The position numbers and the translations under genes are program-made. 64,000 bases of DNA. Origin: PSRJ01 sp964554945 (GTDB lineage: Bacteria; Acidobacteriota; Terriglobia; Bryobacterales; Bryobacteraceae). Where the stretch lies: the NCBI GenBank assembly GCA_964554945.1, contig CAZKQQ010000003.1:27475-91474 (forward strand), read 5' to 3'. Below the pieces are notes generated by a model. That model had not been told where the DNA came from. It searched no databases and worked only from the letters and a program-made list of their open reading frames with translations. This document shows positions 7,956-14,949 of this stretch, in pieces (position 1 is the stretch's first letter; every line of letters starts with the position of its first letter).

Positions 7956-8797
7956 GATTCGGAATGGATGCTGCGATTGCCCGCTCTTACCTGTTCGTGC
8001 CGGGAAACCGTCCGGACCGCTTTGACAAGGCCTATGCGGCGGGCGCCGGCGCCGTCATTATCGATCTCGAAGACGCCGTGCCCCCCGCTGAGAAGTCCAA
8101 GGCACGCACGGCTGTCGAAGCCTGGGTCGATCCCGCGCATCCAGTAGTGCTGCGCATCAATAGCGTCGAGTCCGATTGGTTCCGCGACGATGTCACCTGT
8201 TCCGGCATGCCGGGTATCCAAGCGATCATGCTGCCGAAAACCGAAAGCGTCGCGCACCTGCGGCGTGTGGAAGAGTTGCTCGGCCAGACTATTCCGATTC
8301 TGCCGTTGATTGAAACCGCGCAGGGTTTTGCAGCGGCGCTCGAGATCGCCCGCGACGCAGCCGTGCACCGGCTCATTTTCGGCTCGCTCGATTTTCAACT
8401 GGATGTCGGCATCCCTGGCGATAACGAAGAGTTGCTCTATTTCCGATCGCAGTTGGTGTTGATCTCGCGGCTGGCGGGCAAACAACCGCCCGTCGACGGC
8501 ATCAGCACTGCTATTGATAATCCCGAGCTTCTGCGTGGCGATACGCTGCGCGGCCGCCGGCTTGGGTTTGGGGGCAAACTCTGCATCCATCCCAAGCAGA
8601 TTCCCATCGTCAACGATTGTTTCCGTCCGACGGATGCCGAGGTCGCCTGGGCGCGGCGCGTGGTCGACGCCGCGGCCTTGTCGAAAGGCGCGGCGGTTGC
8701 CGTCGAAGGCCAGATGGTCGACCGTCCCGTGATCGTCAAGGCACAGCGGGTTCTGGACGAATTGGAGCGCGTAGCGGGGAAGCCTGCCGCCGGTTAG
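7952..8797 (+). CDS. CitE/HpcH-HpaI-type acyl-CoA lyase (malyl-CoA / citramalyl-CoA lyase-like)
   Basis: 281 residues. It has the CitE-like TIM-barrel signatures in order: SYLFVPGNRPDRFDKA at the N-terminus, AVIIDLEDAVPP with the first acidic pair, MLPKTES, LPLIETAQG with the metal-binding glutamate, FGSLDFQLDVG, and GKLCIHPKQI. The family cleaves or condenses beta-hydroxyacyl-CoA thioesters such as citryl, malyl or citramalyl, using Mg2+. I take the ATG at 7952, which overlaps the MaoC stop; the frame is open further upstream but only inside that gene. It is a single-subunit form without CitD/CitF neighbours, so a citrate-lyase complex is unlikely. A role in citramalyl-CoA or methylmalyl-CoA turnover beside the hydratase is an inference. 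Confidence 0.88.
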   Translation: MRFGMDAAIARSYLFVPGNRPDRFDKAYAAGAGAVIIDLEDAVPPAEKSKARTAVEAWVDPAHPVVLRINSVESDWFRDDVTCSGMPGIQAIMLPKTESVAHLRRVEELLGQTIPILPLIETAQGFAAALEIARDAAVHRLIFGSLDFQLDVGIPGDNEELLYFRSQLVLISRLAGKQPPVDGISTAIDNPELLRGDTLRGRRLGFGGKLCIHPKQIPIVNDCFRPTDAEVAWARRVVDAAALSKGAAVAVEGQMVDRPVIVKAQRVLDELERVAGKPAAG

Positions 8798-8885
8798 CCC
8801 CGCCTGGACGGCAATCTACCGGCGCCCCGACTTTCGGCTAGGGCCGGTTCACCACTCGATCCGGTTTGAGTGATTTTGATATTCT

Positions 8886-9344
8886 ATGCCGAAGATGAGG
8901 TTGCGCATTCTTCTGAGCATTCCGATCTTCGCCGCGGCCGTCGCGGCGCAGACTCTGCCGGACGGGCCCGGGAAGGAACTCGTGGAGACGATCTGCAGCG
9001 CGTGCCACTCGCTCGCCAACGTGACCACGCAGCAAAAGACAAGAGAAGAGTGGCAGGCCAAAGTAACGGAGATGCTGCAGGAGGAAACCGACGTCACGGG
9101 TCCTGAGCGCGAGACCATCCTCAATTATCTGGCGGCGCACTTTCCGAAACCTGGGAAGATCAACGTCAACAAGGCGGAAGCGAAGGAGTTGGAAACGGCC
9201 CTGGATCTTAGCAGTAAGGACGCCGCGGCGATCGTTCGTTACCGCGAGGAAAACGGAAATTTCAAATCTCTTGACGATCTGAAGAAGGTGCCCGGCGTCG
9301 ACCCTGCAAAAATCGACGTTAAGAAGGATCGCTTGGAATTTTGA
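8886..9344 (+). CDS. Secreted fusion of a mono-haem cytochrome c-like segment and a ComEA-type helix-hairpin-helix domain
   Basis: 152 residues. A signal peptide covers about residues 1-21. CSACH at 37-41 is a covalent haem-c attachment motif, followed by a short helical segment to about residue 85. From INVNKAEAKELETALDL to the C-terminus is a helix-hairpin-helix pair of the ComEA/competence type. The combination recurs in Acidobacteria and Verrucomicrobia as far as I recall, with no known function. The haem motif argues for periplasmic electron transfer and the HhH part for DNA or protein binding. An ATG nine bases further in is an alternative start. It stands alone, with the DUF1501 gene converging from the right. 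Confidence 0.8.
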   Translation: MPKMRLRILLSIPIFAAAVAAQTLPDGPGKELVETICSACHSLANVTTQQKTREEWQAKVTEMLQEETDVTGPERETILNYLAAHFPKPGKINVNKAEAKELETALDLSSKDAAAIVRYREENGNFKSLDDLKKVPGVDPAKIDVKKDRLEF

Positions 9345-9372
9345 GTGGATCCGTCAGCCGAGCTGAGCAACA

Positions 9373-10818
9373 CTACGCCCACAATTTGGGAATCAGATTA
9401 CCACCGGTGACTGTCGGTCGTTCGGCGCGGCCGTTGTGCGAATATGTGACCCTCAGGTGATCCAACCCGAGCAGGTACAGGATCGACGCGTGGACATCCC
9501 AGACGTGGTGCGGCTCTTCGGCTGCGCGCAAGCCGATCTCGTCGGTGGAACCGATCGCTTGGCCGCCTTTCACGCCGCCGCCCGCCAGCCACATCGTGAA
9601 TCCCCACGGGTTGTGATCGCGGCCTGATTTTTCGGGTCCGGCGCCCGCCGTGAGCTGAGCAAACGGAGTGCGTCCGAATTCGCCGCCCCACACGACCAGC
9701 GTGTCCTTCAGCAGGCCGCGCGCTTTTAGATCTTTTAACAGCCCGGCTACCGGCTTGTCTGACGACTTGCAGTTCTGCGTGTGATTGTTTTCGATGTCGC
9801 TGTGCGCGTCCCAGCGCGACCCGGAGCCGCTGTACACCTCGACGAAGCGAACTCCTCGTTCCACCAGCCGCCGCGCCAGAAGCAGGTTCGTGCCATAAGC
9901 CGAGGTCGCGGGGTCGTCCATGCCGTAAAGCTTTTTGGTCGCCTCGCTTTCCTGGCTCAAGTCCACTGCTTCGGGCGCCGCCGATTGCATCTGATACGCC
10001 AGTTCGTAGGAACGGGTGCGCGCGTCGAGTTCGGTGTCATCCTGCTTATCGCGCGAATACCATTCGTTCAGCGCGCGCAGAAATTCCAGTTTGTTGCGCT
10101 GCTGCGGATCGGTGGTTCCGGCCGGCGGCTTCAGATTCAGAATCGGCGTATCGCCTTGTCGGAACAGCGTGCCTTGATAGGTTGCCGGCAGGAAGCCGGA
10201 GCCGTAGTTTTGAACGCCGCCAAGAATTTCTTTATCGTCCTGCATCACGACGAAGCTCGGAAGGTTCCGGTTGGCGCTGCCCAGCCCGTACATCACCCAG
10301 GAGCCGAGCGAAGGACGGCCGGCCAGGATCGTGCCGGTGTTCATCTGGCATACGCCGCCAACGTGATTGACAGCGTCGGACTGGCACGAGCGGATCACTG
10401 CGATGTCGTCGACCATTTCCGCGGTGTAGGGCAGCCAGTCGGAGACCCAAAGGCCGCTTTGGCCATGCTGCTTAAAGGCACGCCGGGCGGGGAACAGCCC
10501 ATCACTCGGCTTTGCGCCCTGAGCTGTGATCAGATTTTCCGTATGGAACGAAGCCGGAACTGGCTGGCCCGCCAGTCTTTGCAACTCGGGTTTCGGGTCG
10601 AAGAGGTCGACCTGGCTGGGGCCGCCTTCCATGAAACACCAGATTACATTCTTGGCGCGCGGCGCGATCTGCGGTGGCTTGGGCGCGAGCGGATCAACCG
10701 CCGCGGCGTAGCCGTCCTCGGCCAGCATGTTGGCGAGCGCAATCCCGGCCAAACCGCTGCCCGCGCGCGTGAAGAACTCGCGGCGGCTGGAAACTCCCCA
10801 ATGATGATTCGAGTTCAT
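9373..10818 (-). CDS. DUF1501 protein, Tat-exported sulfatase-fold family
   Basis: 481 residues. The N-terminus has a twin-arginine signal (SSRREFFTRAGSGLAGIAL) and exports the folded protein. The body carries the DUF1501 landmarks KNVIWCFMEGGPSQVDLFDP, LVVWGGEFGRTPFAQ and GRDHNPWGFTMWLAGGGVKG, which belong to the alkaline-phosphatase/sulfatase superfamily. The true start is the ATG at 10818, preceded by GAGGATCG; the frame opens further upstream but only inside the neighbouring gene. It follows the DUF1549/DUF1553 gene by 10 bases in the same direction, the standard pairing in Planctomycetes, Verrucomicrobia and Acidobacteria, where the pairs are thought to act on complex polysaccharides; substrate unknown. 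Confidence 0.92.
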   Translation of the reverse strand: MNSNHHWGVSSRREFFTRAGSGLAGIALANMLAEDGYAAAVDPLAPKPPQIAPRAKNVIWCFMEGGPSQVDLFDPKPELQRLAGQPVPASFHTENLITAQGAKPSDGLFPARRAFKQHGQSGLWVSDWLPYTAEMVDDIAVIRSCQSDAVNHVGGVCQMNTGTILAGRPSLGSWVMYGLGSANRNLPSFVVMQDDKEILGGVQNYGSGFLPATYQGTLFRQGDTPILNLKPPAGTTDPQQRNKLEFLRALNEWYSRDKQDDTELDARTRSYELAYQMQSAAPEAVDLSQESEATKKLYGMDDPATSAYGTNLLLARRLVERGVRFVEVYSGSGSRWDAHSDIENNHTQNCKSSDKPVAGLLKDLKARGLLKDTLVVWGGEFGRTPFAQLTAGAGPEKSGRDHNPWGFTMWLAGGGVKGGQAIGSTDEIGLRAAEEPHHVWDVHASILYLLGLDHLRVTYSHNGRAERPTVTGGNLIPKLWA

Positions 10819-10828
10819 GGTTCGATCC

Positions 10829-13114
10829 TCAATTGATGTACAAAAATTCGTTGGAATCGAGCAACGCCTGCGAGAGATCGACAAACGCAGCCGCCCGCGC
10901 CGGATCGATTCCCGCCGGAAGAGTTGCCGGAAGCGGCGGCTTGGTTTTGTCGCCACCTGCCAGGCGGCCCGCCATGACCGGAGTCTGTTTTGCCAAAAAT
11001 TCCGCGGCCATCTTCTGTTCTTCCGCCGATGCCGCGCGCCCGTACGCCAGGCGGAATGCCCTGTCCACCTGGGCTTGCGGCGACAAGCCGCTGTCATTCA
11101 GCACGCGACCCGCAAAGTTCCGGGCCCACTGCAGAATTTCTTCGTTATTTATCAGCTCAAGCGATTGAGGCGCCGTCACCGTATTCTTGCGGAAATCGCA
11201 ACTTTCAAACGTATTGGCTGAGTCGAGTTCCTGCAGCATCGGATACCGTAGATTTCGCCGCACGAAAATGTAGACGCTGCGGCGATAGGCGTTCGTGGGA
11301 TCCTGCTCGGTCATCCACCCGCCCGCGGCGGCCGTCGCCGATAGTTTCGAAACCGCGCCCGGAGGTAGGGGAGGGAACACGCCCGGTCCCCCCATCTTCG
11401 TGTTCAGCAGCCCGGATATCTGCAGCATGGTATCGCGCACCGCTTCCGCTTCCTCGCGCCGCCGCTCCCAGCGCCAGCGCAGTTTGTTGTCCGGATCGGC
11501 TTGCGCCTTCTGCTCCACGTAATCCGGCGACTGCTGATAGGTGTTGGAGAGCAGAATCATACGGTGCAGCTTCTTGATGCTCCAGCCGTTCTCGATAAAT
11601 GTGGCGGTCAGATAATCGAGCAGCTCGGGATGCGTCGGACGTGATCCCATCGTTCCGAAGTCCCCGGGTGTTGCCACAATGCCCTTGCCAAAGTGATAGT
11701 GCCAGATGCGATTCACAATCACCCTTCCGGTAAGAGGATTCTTCGGATCGGCCAGCCACTGCGCCAGAGCCGTACGCCGGCCGGTGGAAGTGATTCCCTC
11801 AGGCGGTGGCGTGATCTTGGCGTCGCTCGGGTCGAGAATCGAAAGGAATCCGGGCTGGACTTCTTCGCCCGGCGCATCGAGGTTCCCTTTAAGGAGCAGA
11901 TGAGTGACCGGCGCCGTGCGGCCTAAATCGATCATGAACTGCCCTTCGGGCAGGCGCGCGGGCCTCAGTGAATCGAACTCGGCCAGTTGCTTCCTGAGTT
12001 CCGCATAACGTTTCCCGTTGTCGCCCTTCAGGCCGCGCAGCGTGCGCGCGTCCGGCTCTTCGTCAAACGTGATGCGCGGTTCGGCGGTGTGATACATCAT
12101 CTGTTGGAAAGGGTCACGCTTCGCGGGGTCCATCAGAATGGCCGCCTGCACGTCACCCTCGAAGGTCTTGATGCCGCCGTCAATTTTGGACGCTCGCAGA
12201 GGTTCCACCAGTTNNNNNNNNNNCGCCATCTCGGCGCGAATGTCCTTGGTCTTCTCTTCCCAAACCGCCTTCTGCTCGTCGTATTTGCGGCGCTGCCCGG
12301 CATCTTTGATCGGCAGCGGTCCATCGCCGAACGTGGTGTTTGCGAAAAACGCCTGCAGGCGATAGTAATCCTTCTGCAAGATCGGATCGAACTTGTGGTC
12401 GTGGCAGCGCGCGCATCCGAACGTCAGCCCCATGAAGGTGACGCCCGTCACGGTGGTCATGTCATCGAGGGTTTCCTGGCGGCGGACTTTCAGCGCGGCT
12501 GCGTTGGTTTCGTCGATCCAGTGCCGGTTAAAGCCCATTGCTACCAGCGCGTCAGGATCGCCGGGATACAACTCATCGCCCGCGATCTGTTCTTTAACGA
12601 AGCGATCGTAGGGCTTGTCGTCGTTCAACGACTGAATGACGTAATCGCGGTACCGCCAGATGTTCGGCCGCGTCTCGTCGGCCTTGAACCCATTGCTGTC
12701 GGCATACCGCACCACGTCCAGCCAGTGCCGCGCCCAGCGCTCGCCGTAAGCCGGGGAAGCCAGCAGCCGGTCCACCACTTTGTCCCACGCATTGGGCGAA
12801 TTGTCGCGCAGAAACTGCTGGATCTCGTCCTGAGTCGGGAGCAGGCCGGTCATGTCGAGAGTCGCGCGGCGCAGGAGTGTGAGCTTATCGGCGCGCGGAT
12901 TGGGCTGGATATTTCTCGCCTCGAGCTTGGCCAGGATAAAGGCATCGATGGGAGTCTTGACCCAAGCCGTGTTTTTCACCGCGGGCGGCGCCGTCTTGGC
13001 GACCGGCTGAAACGCCCACCACTTGCGTTGCGCCGCGGTGAACGTATGGGTCTCGGCGGAGTACAAAGCCAAGGCCGAAAGAGATACGCCGAGCGATACA
13101 GCCAGATAGCGCAT
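10829..13114 (-). CDS. DUF1549/DUF1553 (PSD1) secreted cytochrome-like protein
   Basis: About 761 residues including a ten-N gap. A signal peptide is followed at once by RKWWAFQPV and the DUF1549 domain (LRRATLDMTGLLPTQDEIQ, then YGERWARHWLDVVRYADSNG). A haem-type CARCHDHKFDPI lies near residue 235. DUF1553 occupies the C-terminal third (LTGRVIVNRIWHYHFGKGIV, then FGTMGSRPTHPELLDYL). The N-terminal PSCyt1 cytochrome module found in many relatives is absent. The start at 13114 is chosen because GGGAGGG lies five bases before it and a signal peptide follows. It forms a two-gene operon with the DUF1501 gene. Confidence 0.9.
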   Translation of the reverse strand: MRYLAVSLGVSLSALALYSAETHTFTAAQRKWWAFQPVAKTAPPAVKNTAWVKTPIDAFILAKLEARNIQPNPRADKLTLLRRATLDMTGLLPTQDEIQQFLRDNSPNAWDKVVDRLLASPAYGERWARHWLDVVRYADSNGFKADETRPNIWRYRDYVIQSLNDDKPYDRFVKEQIAGDELYPGDPDALVAMGFNRHWIDETNAAALKVRRQETLDDMTTVTGVTFMGLTFGCARCHDHKFDPILQKDYYRLQAFFANTTFGDGPLPIKDAGQRRKYDEQKAVWEEKTKDIRAEMAXXXXLVEPLRASKIDGGIKTFEGDVQAAILMDPAKRDPFQQMMYHTAEPRITFDEEPDARTLRGLKGDNGKRYAELRKQLAEFDSLRPARLPEGQFMIDLGRTAPVTHLLLKGNLDAPGEEVQPGFLSILDPSDAKITPPPEGITSTGRRTALAQWLADPKNPLTGRVIVNRIWHYHFGKGIVATPGDFGTMGSRPTHPELLDYLTATFIENGWSIKKLHRMILLSNTYQQSPDYVEQKAQADPDNKLRWRWERRREEAEAVRDTMLQISGLLNTKMGGPGVFPPLPPGAVSKLSATAAAGGWMTEQDPTNAYRRSVYIFVRRNLRYPMLQELDSANTFESCDFRKNTVTAPQSLELINNEEILQWARNFAGRVLNDSGLSPQAQVDRAFRLAYGRAASAEEQKMAAEFLAKQTPVMAGRLAGGDKTKPPLPATLPAGIDPARAAAFVDLSQALLDSNEFLYIN
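12214..12223. other. Assembly gap (10 N) inside the DUF1549/DUF1553 gene
   Basis: Ten N bases lie between an IRAEMA segment and an LVEPLRASK segment, both in one frame. Related proteins have little or nothing between these segments, so the true gap may be close to zero. Confidence 0.95.
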
Positions 13115-13211
13115 CGAGCCCTCCCAGTGCTGCGGCAAGTCTAACATTCCAAAGGCTCGTCGTCAATGCCAGGGCGTCATCCGCAATACTGTTATGTGGT
13201 AGCGTCGAAAG

Positions 13212-13484
13212 ATGCTGTTTATGGTCATCGAGTATTTCAAGAGTCGTGACCCAAAACCTATTTATCAGCGCCTCCGCGAACAGGGGCGCCAGATGCCGGA
13301 CGGCCTCAAATACATTGATAGTTGGATCGAACCGACTTTCCAGCGGTGTTTTCAGCTCATGGAAACGGACGATCTCCGCCTTCTGCAGCGTTGGATCATC
13401 TGTTGGACGGACCTCACCGATTTTGAAGTAGTTCCGGTTGTCCCCTCGAAGGACACTCGAGAAATTGTCGAGGGCTTACAATGA
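13212..13484 (+). CDS. DUF3303-family small protein
   Basis: 90 residues. The ferredoxin-like small fold of DUF3303 is recognisable from MVIEYFKSRDPKPIYQRLRE, the GLKYIDSW segment, and CFQLMETDDLRLLQRWI in the middle. Function is unknown; dimeric alpha/beta-barrel relatives bind small ligands. The stop overlaps the start of the amidase gene (ATGA at 13481), so the two are translationally coupled. It is divergent from the DUF1549/1553 gene across a ~97-base spacer that must hold both promoters. Confidence 0.75.
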   Translation: MLFMVIEYFKSRDPKPIYQRLREQGRQMPDGLKYIDSWIEPTFQRCFQLMETDDLRLLQRWIICWTDLTDFEVVPVVPSKDTREIVEGLQ

Positions 13485-14908
13485 ACCGGCGAAGTTTTCT
13501 CGGCGTCGGTGTCGGTGCTGCGGCGAGCCTCGCGTTCGGCGAATCGTCCGATCTTGCCGGCCTGACCCTTAAGAAGGCGTCGGATCTACTCCGCAGCAAG
13601 GCCGCATCCCCGGTCGACCTCACCCGCGCCTGCCTGGCGCGTATTGAAAAATATCAGCCGCTGCTCAACGCCTTCATTACCATTACCGGCGAGGAGGCGC
13701 TCGCCGACGCCCGGCAAAAAGAGGCTGAGTTGCACACCGGCAAGGCACGGTCCCCTTTACACGGCATTCCCATCGCGCTCAAAGATAACATCGACACGGC
13801 CGGCGTCCGGACTACCGCGGCCAGCGGGGCGTTCAAAGATCGTGTGCCCGGGGAAGATGCCGAAGTCGTACGTAGGCTGAAAAATGCCGGCGCGGTTTTC
13901 CTGGGCAAGCTGAACCTTCACGAATTCGCGTACGGCGGCACGTCCGCTGTCACATATTTCGGTCCGGTACACAATCCGTGGAACCCGGCGCTCACTCCGG
14001 GCGGCTCGTCCGGCGGTCCGGGCGCAGCAGTCGCAGCGGACCTGTGTTTCGGGTCTCTGGGAACCGACACGGCTGGATCGATCCGAATCCCTGCGTCTTA
14101 TTGCGGCATCGTCGGGTTGAAGCCGACCTACGGCCGCGTGAGCCTGCGCGGCGTGATTCCGCTTTCCTGGACCCTCGATCACGTCGGCCCCATGTGCAAG
14201 ACGGTCGAAGATATCGCGGTGCTGCTGAACGTCATTGCTGGGTACGACCAGCACGATCCCACCACCGCCGACGTGTCCGTCCCCGATTACACGCGTGCTC
14301 TCCGATCTCCGATATCGAAGCTGCGCCTAGGCATACCGCGCAAGCCGTTCTTCGATAACCTGCATCCTGATGTTGCGCGTGCCATGGACGAAGCGCTCGC
14401 ATTACTTCAGAGGCTGACGGCAGGGATGAAAGACGTGGAACTGCCGCAACCGGCCGCCGGCGCGGTTCTTGCGGCAGAAGCTTACGCCTATCATGCACAA
14501 TTATTCGCCAAATCTCCCGAACTCTATCAACCTGCGGTTCGGGCTGCCGTGCAACGTTCAGCGGATCTCAAAGCCGAGCCTTATGCACGTGCATTGCACG
14601 AAGTGGCGCAACTCCGCCGCGACATCCGCAAGGTGTTTGAGCCGGTAGATCTGCTCGTTCTGCCGACGATGGCCGACCCGCCGTTCCAGATCGAAGAAGG
14701 CCTGACCCGAAACGTGAGTGCTCGCAACACGTCGCCCTTTGATGCGTTCGGAATCCCGACGATTTCGATTCCTTGCGGCTTCACAAGCGCCGGTCTGCCG
14801 ATCGGTCTACAGATCGCGGGCGCGCCCTGGACCGAACCCACGGTTCTCGCGCTGGCGCACGCCTATGAGCAGGCAACCGAGTGGCACAAGCGGTGGCCGA
14901 ACCTGTAG
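13481..14908 (+). CDS. Amidase-signature hydrolase with twin-arginine signal
   Basis: 475 residues. MNRRSFLGVGVGAAASLAFG is a short twin-arginine-type export signal. The amidase-signature core is complete: the catalytic lysine in IALKDNIDTAG, the first serine in TPGGSSGGPGAAVAADLC, and the nucleophile serine in GTDTAGSIRIPAS. Most relatives read GTDTGGS, so one glycine is alanine here, a mild change. The family hydrolyses C-N amide bonds. The predicted periplasmic location argues against a GatA-type role. It is coupled to DUF3303 by a four-base overlap and converges on a TonB-receptor gene. Confidence 0.9.
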   Translation: MNRRSFLGVGVGAAASLAFGESSDLAGLTLKKASDLLRSKAASPVDLTRACLARIEKYQPLLNAFITITGEEALADARQKEAELHTGKARSPLHGIPIALKDNIDTAGVRTTAASGAFKDRVPGEDAEVVRRLKNAGAVFLGKLNLHEFAYGGTSAVTYFGPVHNPWNPALTPGGSSGGPGAAVAADLCFGSLGTDTAGSIRIPASYCGIVGLKPTYGRVSLRGVIPLSWTLDHVGPMCKTVEDIAVLLNVIAGYDQHDPTTADVSVPDYTRALRSPISKLRLGIPRKPFFDNLHPDVARAMDEALALLQRLTAGMKDVELPQPAAGAVLAAEAYAYHAQLFAKSPELYQPAVRAAVQRSADLKAEPYARALHEVAQLRRDIRKVFEPVDLLVLPTMADPPFQIEEGLTRNVSARNTSPFDAFGIPTISIPCGFTSAGLPIGLQIAGAPWTEPTVLALAHAYEQATEWHKRWPNL

Positions 14909-14949
14909 CGTACGGCTCCAGCCTTGCGCAGGGGCGCAGGCATTGCGTT

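Noticed and set aside
9781..10836. Plus-strand frame of 351 codons inside the DUF1501 gene
   Set aside because: No family signal; it is opposite a gene with strong conserved motifs.
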